Below are positions 8,581-17,212 of a DNA stretch of 64,000 nucleotides, piece by piece. Source of the stretch: Variovorax sp. V93 (GTDB lineage Bacteria; Pseudomonadota; Gammaproteobacteria; Burkholderiales; Burkholderiaceae_C); contig NZ_AP028669.1 in the NCBI RefSeq assembly GCF_041154485.1, positions 5,063,001 through 5,127,000 on the forward strand, given 5' to 3'. The stretch's first letter is position 1. Every line of letters begins with the position of its first letter. The position numbers and the translations under genes were made by a program. The notes below the pieces were generated by a model. It was not told the DNA's origin, searched no databases, and worked only from the letters and a program-made list of their open reading frames with translations.

Positions 8581-8837
8581 AGGGCGCCTGCACAGGACAC
8601 CGGGTGTCCCCCTCCGCGAATGTCCCCCGGCTTCGCCTCCTCCTTTATTTCGCTGCGGGAGACACCCGATGCCCTGCGCACGAGGGCACGCGGCTGGTTT
8701 GCGGCCGATCAACCACCGCTTTGCATAACGATCACGTCGATGGGGTGCCTTGCGCAGCGAAATAAAGGGGGAGGCCGCAGGCCGGAGGACATTCTCGGAG
8801 CAAGGTATCCCGTCGGCGTGATCGCGCCCTGGACAAC
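8581..8837. repeat. Dispersed composite dyad repeat, copy A
   Basis: This element fills most of the 393-base gap between the SLOG gene and amn. It consists of two long hairpins, about 8587-8680 and 8729-8824, whose cores are inverted copies of each other (TTTATTTCGCTGCG in one, CGCAGCGAAATAAA in the other). The same ~260-base element occurs at 25786-26050 in the opposite orientation with an extensive match. No convincing reading frame or transposase lies inside. It looks like a non-autonomous, MITE- or REP-like intergenic repeat. The flanks 8525-8580 and 8838-8917 show nothing else recognisable. Confidence 0.8.
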
Positions 8838-8917
8838 GTGACCCCAATAGATCGCGAACAGGCCCTGAGCCCTGCAGCGACGAAGCAGCCGGCACGGCCG
8901 CATTGCACAATGCCGTC

Positions 8918-10435
8918 ATGCCCTACATGCCCACTTTCGTCGCCCCCGCCCGCTTCAACGACGCCGCCGCCGCGCTCGAACAGGTCAAGTCCATCTACCA
9001 GGGCGGCCTCGCGCATCTGCGCGAATCGATGCTGCGCTTCGTGGCCGGGGAGGCGCTGCCGGGTCGGGTGCGGGCCTGCTACCCCTTCGTGCGGGTGCAC
9101 ACGCACACCGTCTCGCGCCACACGCCGCCGGCCAACGCGGGGCTGAGCTACGGCTTCGTCGCCGGGCCCGGCCGCTACGAGACCACGCTGACGCGGCCCG
9201 ACCTGTTCTCGCGCTACTACCTCGACCAGTTCCGCCTGCTGCTGGAAAACCACCAGGTCGAGATCGAGGTGGGCACCAGCACGCAGCCGATTCCCATCCA
9301 CTTCTCCTTTGCCGAGAACGACCACATCGAAGGCACGATGAGCGAGGAGCGGCGCGCGCTGATGCGCGACGTGTTCGACCTGCCCGACCTGGGCGTGATG
9401 GACGACGGCATCGCCAATGGCACCTACGAGGCGCTGGCGGGCGAGGCGCAGCCGCTGTCGCTCTTCACGGCCGCGCGCGTGGACTACTCGCTGCACCGGC
9501 TGCGGCACTACACCGGCACCGCGCCCGAGTGGTTCCAGAACTTCGTGCTGTTCACCAACTACCAGTTCTACATCGACGAGTTCGTGCGCCTGGGCCACGA
9601 GGCCATGGCCGACGAGAAGAGCGAATACGTCGCCTTCATCGAGCCCGGCAACGTGGTCACGCGCCGGCGCGGGCTGGCCGCCGGCGCCAGCACCAGCTAT
9701 GGCGGCCTGCTCGACGGCAGCCAGGGCACGGCGCCGCCGCGTCTGCCGCAGATGCCGGCCTACCACCTGGTGCGCGAGGACTGCAGCGGCATCAGCATGG
9801 TGAACATCGGCGTCGGCCCGGCCAATGCCAAGACCATCACCGACCACATCGCCGTGCTGCGCCCGCATGCCTGGATGATGCTGGGCCACTGCGCGGGCCT
9901 GCGCAACGCGCAGCAGCTCGGCGACTACGTGCTGGCGCATGCCTACGTGCGCGAGGACCACGTGCTCGACGAGGAGCTGCCGCTGTGGGTGCCGATCCCG
10001 GCACTCTCGGAAATCCAGCTCGCGCTGGAGAAAGCGGTGGCCGACGTCACGCGCTACACCGGCCCGGACCTGAAGAAGATCATGCGCACCGGCACGGTGG
10101 CGAGCACCGACAACCGCAACTGGGAGCTGCTGCCGGGCAACCAGCCGCAGCGCCGCTTCAGCCAGAGCCGGGCCGTGGCGCTCGACATGGAAAGCGCCAC
10201 CATCGCGGCCAACGGCTTCCGCTTTCGCGTGCCCTACGGCACCTTGCTGTGCGTGAGCGACAAGCCGCTGCATGGCGAGATCAAGCTGCCGGGCATGGCC
10301 AACCACTTCTACCGCGAGCGCGTGGAGCAGCACCTGCGCATCGGCATGCGGGCCATCGACATCCTTCGCGAGCAGGGTTCGACCCGGCTGCACAGCCGCA
10401 AGCTGCGGAGCTTCGCGGAGGTCGCTTTTCAGTAA
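8918..10435 (+). CDS. amn: AMP nucleosidase
   Basis: 505 residues. Hydrolyses AMP to adenine and ribose 5-phosphate, a cytoplasmic purine-salvage and AMP-level control step. The N-terminal half is the AMP-nucleosidase-specific domain (TRPDLFSRYYLDQFRLL; QPIPIHFSFAEND). The C-terminal half is a nucleoside-phosphorylase fold with SMVNIGVGPANAKTITDH, MMLGHCAGLRN and the purine-binding signature ALDMESATIAANGFRF. A TTG at 8903 and ATGs at 8918 and 8927 are all possible starts; 8918 is taken as the first ATG. Transcribed alone: the repeat lies upstream and a 99-base gap follows. Confidence 0.93.
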   Translation: MPYMPTFVAPARFNDAAAALEQVKSIYQGGLAHLRESMLRFVAGEALPGRVRACYPFVRVHTHTVSRHTPPANAGLSYGFVAGPGRYETTLTRPDLFSRYYLDQFRLLLENHQVEIEVGTSTQPIPIHFSFAENDHIEGTMSEERRALMRDVFDLPDLGVMDDGIANGTYEALAGEAQPLSLFTAARVDYSLHRLRHYTGTAPEWFQNFVLFTNYQFYIDEFVRLGHEAMADEKSEYVAFIEPGNVVTRRRGLAAGASTSYGGLLDGSQGTAPPRLPQMPAYHLVREDCSGISMVNIGVGPANAKTITDHIAVLRPHAWMMLGHCAGLRNAQQLGDYVLAHAYVREDHVLDEELPLWVPIPALSEIQLALEKAVADVTRYTGPDLKKIMRTGTVASTDNRNWELLPGNQPQRRFSQSRAVALDMESATIAANGFRFRVPYGTLLCVSDKPLHGEIKLPGMANHFYRERVEQHLRIGMRAIDILREQGSTRLHSRKLRSFAEVAFQ

Positions 10436-10534
10436 TAGTTGGCACTCATTAGGGTTTTCACCTAGTCCAGGACGCGCACGGGCGTCGCAATTCGCGGAGA
10501 TCATTCGTTACCTTTTTCCACAACTGTTAACGAA

Positions 10535-11548
10535 ATGACTCATCCATCGGCTGCTGCGAGCCTTTCCCGCCGCAACTTCAATGCATGGATGGCAGGCGCG
10601 GCTGCCGTTGGGGGTGCCGGAGCTGCCGTTCTGTGGCCCCGCGCGGCCGGTGCGGCCGAGCCGCAGCTCGTTGCCAGGCTGCGCATCGTGATTCCGGCCA
10701 ACGAAGGCGGCGGCTGGGACCAGACCGGCCGCGCGCTCGGCGCGGCGCTGCTGGCCTCGGGCGCGGCAGGCGAGGTGGTCTACGAGAACATCGGCGGCAA
10801 GGGCGGCACCATTGGTCTCGCCAAGTACGTCGAGAAATACGACGCCGACCCCGACACCCTGCTGATGAGCGGCATGGTCATGGTCGGTGCGGTGGCACTG
10901 CAGAAACCGGCCGTCACCATGGCCCAGGTCGCGCCGGTCGCGCGCCTCACCAGCGACTACGAAGTGGTGGCCGTGAAGGCCGACTCCCCCATCAAGACAC
11001 CGAAAGACCTGATCGCCCAGCTGCGTGCCGATGCGGCCAAGGCCGTCATCGCGGGCGGTTCGGCCGGTGGCGTGGACCACATGTACGCCGGCATGCTGGC
11101 CCGCGTGGCCGGCAACACCGCGGGCCTGGTCTACCAGCCCTACCCGGGCGGCGCGCAGGTGGTGGAGGCGCTTGCCACCGGCAAGGCCGTGGCCGGCATC
11201 TCGGGCTTCAGCGAATTCAGCGCGGGCCTGTCCAACGGCACGCTGCGCGCCATCGGCGTGTCGTCGAAGCGGCCGTTCCTGGGCATTCCGTCGGTGCGCG
11301 AGCAGGGCGTGGACGCCGACCTGGCCAACTGGCGCGGCGTGCTCACCGGCAAGAAGGTGACCGAGCAACGCCGTGCCGTGTTGCTCGAGGCCGTGCACCG
11401 CGCCACCAACGCCGATGTCTGGCAGAAGACCATCAAGCGCAACAACTGGGATGCGTACTGGATGGCAGGCAAGGATTTCGAGAGCTTCCTCGAACTCGAC
11501 CTGGCGATGGCCGGGCCGATGATCTACCTGCTCAAACTCAAGGCCTGA
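10535..11548 (+). CDS. Bug/TctC-family periplasmic binding protein with Tat signal
   Basis: 337 residues. The N-terminus carries a twin-arginine signal (LSRRNFNAWM, residues 10-19, then a hydrophobic stretch ending around AAGAAEP). The mature part shows the Bug/TctC pattern: RIVIPANEGGGWDQTGRALG, ENIGGKGGTIG, AGGSAGGVDH, YPGGAQVVEAL and FLGIPSVREQG. Such proteins bind carboxylates for tripartite tricarboxylate transporters or signalling, but no TctA/TctB membrane gene is nearby, so it is an orphan. The GGGWDQTGRALG segment is closer to true TctC than to the PFPPGG-type Bugs at 24787 and 59169. The 99 bases upstream presumably hold its promoter. Confidence 0.87.
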   Translation: MTHPSAAASLSRRNFNAWMAGAAAVGGAGAAVLWPRAAGAAEPQLVARLRIVIPANEGGGWDQTGRALGAALLASGAAGEVVYENIGGKGGTIGLAKYVEKYDADPDTLLMSGMVMVGAVALQKPAVTMAQVAPVARLTSDYEVVAVKADSPIKTPKDLIAQLRADAAKAVIAGGSAGGVDHMYAGMLARVAGNTAGLVYQPYPGGAQVVEALATGKAVAGISGFSEFSAGLSNGTLRAIGVSSKRPFLGIPSVREQGVDADLANWRGVLTGKKVTEQRRAVLLEAVHRATNADVWQKTIKRNNWDAYWMAGKDFESFLELDLAMAGPMIYLLKLKA

Positions 11549-11557
11549 CGGCGCGCT

Positions 11558-12253
11558 TCAGGCAAAGAGCTCGGGCATCTCGCGCTGTGCCCTGGGCGTG
11601 AGCACCAGTGCGCGGCCGTCGAGCTCCTGGCGGACCCAGCCGCGGCGCAGCGACAATTGGAGCCAGGCCGCGCCGAGCGCGCCGCCCAGGTGCGGTCGGC
11701 GCTCGCTCCAGTCGAGGCAGGCGCAGGCAAAACGCCGGCGCGAGCGGCGCACCGCATCCACCTCGACCCCCAGGCTCTCCAGCGCGATCGCGCCTTCGGG
11801 CGTGAGTTCGTACGCGCCGCTGTGCAGGCCGCTGAGCCAGCCCTGCGCATGCAGCCGGTCGTGCAGCGCGACGCCCGCCGTGCCGGCCATGTGGTCGTAG
11901 CAGGTGCGCGCGGCGCGCAGGCGGCTCGGCGTGCTGGGCTTGAACTGCTCGGCGCGCGGCGCGCCGGCCACCACCATCAGGCTTTCGAGGGCGGCCGCCA
12001 CGTTGTCGCCGGCCAGCCGGAAGTAGCGGTGCTTGCCCTGCACCAGCAGCTCGACCAGCCGCTCTTCCTTGAGGCGCGCGAGGTGCGCGCTGGCGGTGGA
12101 GGCGGCCACCTCGGCGACGGTGGCCAGCTCGGTCGCGGTGCGCGCGTGGCCGTCCATCAGGCAGCTGAGCATGCGGGCGCGCGCGGGTTCGGCGATGGCG
12201 CCTGCAAGGCGGGCCAGCTGGAGATCCACGGTGGAGGATGAGTGCGTGTCCAT
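11558..12253 (-). CDS. ArsR-family transcriptional regulator
   Basis: 231 residues. Residues ~10-90 form a winged helix-turn-helix of the ArsR/SmtB type (ARLAGAIAEPARARMLSCLMDG, then TASAHLARLKEERLVELL and GKHRYFRL). The longer C-terminal half (TPSRLRAARTCYDHMAGTAG onward) is the extension seen in many single-gene proteobacterial ArsR regulators and holds a Cys pair (FACACLDW). A classical metal-binding CxC in the recognition helix is absent, so an organic or redox ligand is more likely. It is divergent from the P450 gene with 83 bases between starts and a perfect 8-bp inverted repeat in the spacer. The ATG at 12253 is preferred over upstream codons because it begins just before the HTH. Confidence 0.88.
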   Translation of the reverse strand: MDTHSSSTVDLQLARLAGAIAEPARARMLSCLMDGHARTATELATVAEVAASTASAHLARLKEERLVELLVQGKHRYFRLAGDNVAAALESLMVVAGAPRAEQFKPSTPSRLRAARTCYDHMAGTAGVALHDRLHAQGWLSGLHSGAYELTPEGAIALESLGVEVDAVRRSRRRFACACLDWSERRPHLGGALGAAWLQLSLRRGWVRQELDGRALVLTPRAQREMPELFA

Positions 12254-12282
12254 GCGCCGATCGTAAGACCCGCCCGCAATCG

Positions 12283-12306
12283 ACACTTCGTTCACGGGCG
12301 AAGTGT
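12283..12306. promoter_or_regulatory. Candidate ArsR operator (8-bp perfect inverted repeat)
   Basis: ACACTTCG at 12283-12290 and CGAAGTGT at 12299-12306 form a perfect inverted repeat with an 8-base spacer. It lies between the divergent ArsR-type and P450 genes, 29 bases from one start codon and 30 from the other. This symmetric position fits autorepression plus control of the P450. Confidence 0.55.
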
Positions 12307-12336
12307 GGCCGCGGTGCCGGCTGCACACTGGACGCC

Positions 12337-13509
12337 ATGAACACCAGCCCCACTTCCCTCGCCGGCCGGCCTGCCGATCCGGTCGCGGCCGTCACGCATG
12401 CCGATCCCTATCCCTTCTATGCCGAACTGCGCGAGGGGCCGCCGCTCGCGTGGAACGAGACGCTGCGCCTGTGGGTCGCGAGCCGCGCGGAGGTCGTCGA
12501 ATCGCTGCTGCTCGCGCACGGCGCGCTGCGCGTGCGGCCGGCGGCCGAGCCGGTGCCGCGCGCCGTTGCGGGCAGCGCGGCGGGCGAAGTGTTCGGCCAT
12601 CTCGTGCGCATGAACGACGGCGCGGCGCACCAGGCCCATCGGCCCGCGCTGCAGCGTGCGCTGGCCGGGCTGGACCTGGAAGCGGTACGCACGGCGGCCT
12701 TGCGGGTCGCGCATGGCGTGCCGGCGCAGCCCATGTCGGACGCGCTGTTCTCCATGCCGGTGCGGACCGTCGCGCACCTGCTGGGCTTTGACGATGAGGC
12801 GCTGCCGCGGGTGGACCGGTGGATGCGCGATTTCGTCGCCTGCCTGTCGCCGCTGTCGACGCCGGACCAGCTGCAGGACGCCAGCGCCGCCGCGGGCGAA
12901 CTCATGGCACGCTTCGAGGAGCTGGCCGCAGGCGCACCGCCGCGCAACGGAACCCTGCTCGCGGCCGTGCTCGCCGAAGGCGAAGCTGGTGCGCCGCTTT
13001 CGCGCGCGTTGCTCGCGAACCTCGTCGGCCTGCTCTCGCAGACCTGCGATGCGACGGCCGGCCTGCTGGGCAACAGCCTGATCGCGGTGATGCGCGAACC
13101 GTCGCTGCAGCAAGCTGCGCAGACCCAGGCCGGGTTGCAGGCGATCGTGGAAGAAACGGCGCGGCACGACCCCTCGGTACACAACACGCGGCGCTTCGTG
13201 GCCGAGCCCGTCACCATCGCGGACACGCCGCTGGCAGCGGGCGACACGGTGCTGCTGGTGCTGGCCGCGGCCAACCGCGATCCCGCGCTCAACCCCGAGC
13301 CCGAGCGCTTCAGCCTCGTGCGCGCGCGGCGCCGCATGCTCGGCTTCGGCCACGGCGTGCACGCCTGCCCGGGCCAGGCGCTGGCCTGCACGCTGGCCGC
13401 CGCGGGGCTGGAGGCGGTGCTGCATCGCAGGCCTGACCTCGCGGCACTGCGCGAACGCGGCTGGCACTACCGGCCTTCGGTCGCCGCGCGCATTCCGGTC
13501 TTTCATTGA
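12337..13509 (+). CDS. Cytochrome P450
   Basis: 390 residues, the size of soluble class I bacterial P450s. The heme loop is FGHGVHACPG with the ligand Cys at residue 344. The K-helix ExxR appears as EETAR, followed by an RR in NTRRF. The I-helix region around LLSQTCDATAGLLGN has CDAT rather than the usual AGxDT oxygen-activation motif, which may affect the reaction. It is divergent from the ArsR regulator. No ferredoxin or ferredoxin reductase is adjacent, so redox partners must come from elsewhere. Substrate unknown; ArsR-controlled P450s are often involved in breakdown or modification of a small organic molecule, which is inference here. Confidence 0.88.
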   Translation: MNTSPTSLAGRPADPVAAVTHADPYPFYAELREGPPLAWNETLRLWVASRAEVVESLLLAHGALRVRPAAEPVPRAVAGSAAGEVFGHLVRMNDGAAHQAHRPALQRALAGLDLEAVRTAALRVAHGVPAQPMSDALFSMPVRTVAHLLGFDDEALPRVDRWMRDFVACLSPLSTPDQLQDASAAAGELMARFEELAAGAPPRNGTLLAAVLAEGEAGAPLSRALLANLVGLLSQTCDATAGLLGNSLIAVMREPSLQQAAQTQAGLQAIVEETARHDPSVHNTRRFVAEPVTIADTPLAAGDTVLLVLAAANRDPALNPEPERFSLVRARRRMLGFGHGVHACPGQALACTLAAAGLEAVLHRRPDLAALRERGWHYRPSVAARIPVFH

Positions 13510-13527
13510 CGGGAATGCGAAGGCCGT

Positions 13528-14499
13528 TCAGGCGCGCGCGGAAGCCCAGCGTCCGGTGCCTTCCAGATGGGGCGACAGCGCCGCATCGCCCCAGCGCAGC
13601 GGCAGGGCCGCGGGCCGGCGCAAGGCGTGCTCGACGTGCAGCCGCAGCAGCCGCTCGGCACCTTCGAACTCGGCGATCTCGGGGCCGTCGAGCACCAGCT
13701 CCGCGGTGGCCGCCACATGCAGCAGATCGCCGCTGTCGTAATCGATGAACAGCAGGCCCGCACGCGGATGGGCCGCCAGGTTGCCCAGCGTGTTGAAGAA
13801 GCGGTTGCCGTTGAAGTCGGGCACCGTGAGCACGCCACCGTCGTCGACGCGAACGAAGCCGGGCCGGCCGCCGCGGTGCGACACGTCGACGCCGTGCGAA
13901 CGTGCATCGGCTTCGTCGCCGGCAGCCGCCTCGTCCGGGTAGGCCGTGGCGATGAACAGCGTGTCGGCGCTGCCGATGAGACGCTGCGCGTCGAGATCGA
14001 GCGTGTCGAGCCGCTGCACGGGCGCGCTGCCGTCGCGCGCGGCCACCAGTTCCGGCTCGCGCGCCTGGATGTAGCGCGGGCAGTTGCCGAAGCTCTGCTG
14101 CACCGCGACCATGAAGCCGCGAGCATCGAGCGCCTCGACCGTGCCGTTCATGCGGTTGCGCCGCCGCGTGTGCGGCTCGATGCCCAGCAGGCCGAGCGCG
14201 GCACCCTGGGCGAGCTGCCCGGCCAGCGGATCGCCAGTTGCCGGCAGCGCGTCGACGCGCAGGTGCGTGGCATCGGGCGAATGTGCGAAGCCCGCGGGCG
14301 CCGCGAGCACGCTGGGCCAGGGCTGCAGATCGGCATCGAGGCTGCCGACCACGAGGAACGGCAGCTGCGCGAAGAATTCGCGGTGCTGGTCGGGCATGTA
14401 GTCGCGGATCACGCGCGGACCCATGGCCTCCATGCGCTCGCGCCAGCCCGTCTGCAGTTGCAGTGCGCGCTCGCCGGCGTGGAAGGGCGCGGCGATCAT
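13528..14499 (-). CDS. Pyridoxamine-5'-phosphate-oxidase-like (PPOX) FMN-binding protein
   Basis: 323 residues. Contains split-barrel flavin-binding segments: HREFFAQLPFLVVGSLDADLQPWPSVL near residue 40, then GFVRVDDGGVLTVPDFNGNRFFNTLGNLAAHPRAGLLFIDYDSGD in the second half. Length and two-part organisation match the larger PPOX family proteins often paired with GST or ferredoxin-reductase domains. Its start overlaps the stop of the GST gene by four bases, so both are one transcript. Likely a flavin- or F420-dependent redox enzyme; the exact reaction is unknown. Confidence 0.8.
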   Translation of the reverse strand: MIAAPFHAGERALQLQTGWRERMEAMGPRVIRDYMPDQHREFFAQLPFLVVGSLDADLQPWPSVLAAPAGFAHSPDATHLRVDALPATGDPLAGQLAQGAALGLLGIEPHTRRRNRMNGTVEALDARGFMVAVQQSFGNCPRYIQAREPELVAARDGSAPVQRLDTLDLDAQRLIGSADTLFIATAYPDEAAAGDEADARSHGVDVSHRGGRPGFVRVDDGGVLTVPDFNGNRFFNTLGNLAAHPRAGLLFIDYDSGDLLHVAATAELVLDGPEIAEFEGAERLLRLHVEHALRRPAALPLRWGDAALSPHLEGTGRWASARA

Positions 14500-15155
14500 G
14501 ATTCAGCCGCCGCCAGCCCGACCGGCGTGCGCACCATCGGCACGAAGCCGGGCAGGGCCTCCACGCGCGCGAGCCAGGCACGCACCTGCGGGTAGGCATC
14601 GAGCGCCACGCGGCCTTCGGGCGCATGCGCCACGTAGGCGTAGTTCGCGATGTCGGCCAGCGTGGCCGCGGGCCCGGCCAGGAAGGGCTGCTGCCCGAGG
14701 TGGATCTCCATCACCGCGAGCAGCGCATGCGAACGCGTGACGGTCTCCGTGGGATCGGCGGCCCGGCCGAACAGTGCCATGACGCGTGCGGCGGCCGGCC
14801 CGTAGGCCAGCGGCCCCGCGGCCACCGAGAACCAGCGCTGCACGCGCGCCGCGCCCACCGGGTCGCGCGGCATCCAGCGCGCCGGATCGGCCGAATAGCG
14901 CTCGTTGAGGTAGACCAGGATCGCGTTGGAATCGGCCAGCGTCGTTTCGCCGTCCTCGATCACCGGCACCTGGCCGAAAGGGTTGCGCGCCAGGAACTCG
15001 GGCGTGCGGTTGTCGCGCTTCTTCAGGTCGAGCTCGATGACCTCGAAGGGCAGGCCGAGCATCGAGAGGAACAGCCGCACCCGGTGCACGTGGCCCGAGA
15101 TGGCGCTGCCATAGAGCTTGATGGGTTGGGAGGGAGGGGAGGCGATGGCGTTCAT
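14496..15155 (-). CDS. Glutathione S-transferase family protein
   Basis: 219 residues. N-terminal thioredoxin-like domain (residues 12-90) with KLYGSAISGHVHRVRLFL, the cis-Pro glutathione-site motif FGQVPVIEDGETTLADSNAILVYL, then an all-helical C-terminal domain containing the capping motif TLADIANYAYVAH. The ATG at 15155 fits the beta-strand start. The gene is divergent from a LysR regulator (start 15278) with a 122-base spacer, so it is a probable target. Translationally coupled to the PPOX gene downstream. Likely role: conjugation or reduction of an electrophile. Confidence 0.9.
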   Translation of the reverse strand: MNAIASPPSQPIKLYGSAISGHVHRVRLFLSMLGLPFEVIELDLKKRDNRTPEFLARNPFGQVPVIEDGETTLADSNAILVYLNERYSADPARWMPRDPVGAARVQRWFSVAAGPLAYGPAAARVMALFGRAADPTETVTRSHALLAVMEIHLGQQPFLAGPAATLADIANYAYVAHAPEGRVALDAYPQVRAWLARVEALPGFVPMVRTPVGLAAAES

Positions 15156-15277
15156 GGTGGTTCTCTGCAATGTGGAGTGGGCGTGATCGGGATTCTTCTC
15201 TCTTGCGCTGAATGAAGGAATAGCCATTCCTGCATTTGACTGCTGCGTCAATCGGTTTAATCCTGTTTAATCGCGCC

Positions 15278-16168
15278 ATGGATCGTTTCAAGGCCATGCA
15301 GACCTTCGTGCAGATTGCCGACCAGGGCAGCCTGACCCGCGCCGCCGAGGCGCTCGGCAGCTCGCTGCCCGCGGTGGTGCGCGCGCTCGCCGCGCTCGAG
15401 GCGCACCTGGGCGTGCGCCTCTTCCACCGCACCACGCGCCGCCTCTCGCTCACCGAGGAAGGCCGCCACTACCTGCCGAGCGCGCGCGAGGTGCTGCTGG
15501 CGGCCGATGCCGCCGACCTCGCGCTCAAGGCCGAGGCGCGGGAGCCCGCGGGCCAGCTCACCATTACTGCGCCGGTGCTCTTCGGCCACATGTACGTGGC
15601 GCCCGCCATCACGCGCTTCATGCAGCGCCACGACAAGGTGCGCTGCAGCGTGCTGCTGCACGACCGCACGGTGAACCTGCTGGAGGAAGGCATCGACGTG
15701 GGCATCCGCATCAGCCCGCTGGCGGATTCGTCGCTCGTGGCGCAGACGCTCGGCACCATCCGGCGCGTGGTGGCGGCGAGCCCCGAGTACCTCGCGCGCC
15801 ACGGCACGCCACGCCATCCGCGCGATCTCCATGGCGCCCCCTGCGTGCGCGGCCGCATCGACGCGCCGCCGCAGTGGATGTTCCACGACCGCGGCAAGAC
15901 CGTCAGCGTGACGCCGAGCTGCCGCCTCGAGTTCAACCACCTCGCCCCGGCCATCGAGGCCTGCGCCGCAGGCATGGGCTTCGGCACCTTCTTCTCCTAC
16001 CAGGTGCTGCCGCATGTGGCGCAGGGCCGGCTGCAGCTGGTGCTCGAGGATTTCGAGCCGCCGCCGCGGCCGGTGAGCGTGATCTATCCGAACGCGCGGC
16101 TGCTGCCGGCCCGCACGCGGGCCTTCATCGACTGGATGAAGACAGAGTTCAACGGCCTGCGGATGTGA
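15278..16168 (+). CDS. LysR-family transcriptional regulator
   Basis: 296 residues. HTH at residues ~3-60 (FKAMQTFVQIADQGSLTRAAEALG, VVRALAALEAHLGVRLFHRTTRRLSLT), followed by the effector domain (LTITAPVLFGHMYVAPAI, DVGIRISPLADSSLVA, MGFGTFFSYQVLPHV) of the large LysR subgroup related to CrgA and DsdC-like regulators. Divergent from the GST-PPOX pair. The ATG at 15278 is chosen, since the frame upstream lacks a credible start. Inducer unknown. Confidence 0.9.
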   Translation: MDRFKAMQTFVQIADQGSLTRAAEALGSSLPAVVRALAALEAHLGVRLFHRTTRRLSLTEEGRHYLPSAREVLLAADAADLALKAEAREPAGQLTITAPVLFGHMYVAPAITRFMQRHDKVRCSVLLHDRTVNLLEEGIDVGIRISPLADSSLVAQTLGTIRRVVAASPEYLARHGTPRHPRDLHGAPCVRGRIDAPPQWMFHDRGKTVSVTPSCRLEFNHLAPAIEACAAGMGFGTFFSYQVLPHVAQGRLQLVLEDFEPPPRPVSVIYPNARLLPARTRAFIDWMKTEFNGLRM

Positions 16169-16225
16169 AGCCCCGGTTGCCGGATACGGTTCCGAACCTG
16201 CGCTGCTTGTCCATCGGTTGAAGCG

Positions 16226-17203
16226 ATGGCGGCAGCGTTCGCGAGCCTGGGCCAGAATGGCCGCGTGCCATCCTCCTCTTCCACCCCCCTCTTTCACGCC
16301 AGCCATCTGCTCAAGCGCTATGGCGGCACCACGGTCGTGGACGACCTGTCGTTCGAGATCGCGCCCGGTGAATGTCTTGGCGTGATCGGCCCGAACGGCG
16401 CCGGCAAGACCACCACGATCCGCATGTGCCTGGGCCTGACCGCGCCCGACGGCGGCGAGATCTCCGCGCTGGGCCTGCAGATGCCGCGCGATGCGCTGGC
16501 CATCAAGGCGCAGCTCGGCGTGGTCTCTCAGTTCGACACGCTCGACCCCGACTTCAGCTGCGCCGAGAACCTCGTGGTGTATGGCCGCTACTTCGGCTTC
16601 AGCAAGGCGCAGGTGCGCGAGCGCGTGCCGCAGCTGCTGGAGTTTGCGGCGCTCTCGCACAAGGCCGATGCAAAGCCGGGCGAGCTCTCGGGCGGCATGC
16701 GCCGGCGCCTCTCGCTGGCGCGCGCGCTGGTGAACGACCCGAAGCTGCTGATGCTCGACGAACCCACCACGGGACTCGACCCGCAGGCGCGCCACCTGAT
16801 GTGGGAGCGCCTGCAGGTGCTGCTGCAGCAGGGCAAGTCGATCCTGCTGACCACGCATTTCATGGACGAGGCCGAGCGCCTGTGCTCGCGCCTCCTGGTG
16901 CTCGACCACGGCCGCAAGATCGCCGAGGGCCGCCCGCGCGACCTGATCGCCGAGCACCTGGAACCCGACGTGGTCGAGGTGTATGGCAACGGCGCGCTCT
17001 CGCTGGCCGAGTCGCCGGAACTGAAGGCGATGGCGGCGCGCGTGGAAGTGAGCGGGGAGACAGTGTTCTTCTATACGCAGGACGCGCGCCGGCTGCTCGA
17101 TGCGCTCACGCGGCACGGCCGCCTGCGCACCTTCCACCGGCCCGCGAACCTCGAAGACCTTTTTCTCAAGCTCACGGGTCGTCAGATTCGTGAAGACGGC
17201 TAG
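16226..17203 (+). CDS. ABC-2 exporter ATP-binding protein (NodI-like)
   Basis: 325 residues. Walker [12 protein letters not shown]-loop VVSQFDTLD, signature [15 protein letters not shown], Walker [13 protein letters not shown], and switch [11 protein letters not shown]. The C-terminal ~80 residues ([44 protein letters not shown]) match the tail of NodI/DrrA-type ATPases that drive export. ATG at 16226; a GTG at 16265 is an equally possible start, since the intervening 13 residues are not conserved-looking. The permease gene follows after 9 bases. Many non-nodulating Burkholderiales carry such a pair; substrate unknown. Confidence 0.9.
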   Translation: MAAAFASLGQNGRVPSSSSTPLFHASHLLKRYGGTTVVDDLSFEIAPGECLGVIGPNGAGKTTTIRMCLGLTAPDGGEISALGLQMPRDALAIKAQLGVVSQFDTLDPDFSCAENLVVYGRYFGFSKAQVRERVPQLLEFAALSHKADAKPGELSGGMRRRLSLARALVNDPKLLMLDEPTTGLDPQARHLMWERLQVLLQQGKSILLTTHFMDEAERLCSRLLVLDHGRKIAEGRPRDLIAEHLEPDVVEVYGNGALSLAESPELKAMAARVEVSGETVFFYTQDARRLLDALTRHGRLRTFHRPANLEDLFLKLTGRQIREDG

Positions 17204-17212
17204 GCCAGCATC

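Noticed and set aside
10440..10475. TAGGGTTTTCACCTA-type dyad upstream of the Bug gene
   Set aside because: Arms of only four to five bases, interrupted; not strong enough to call an operator without comparison to relatives.
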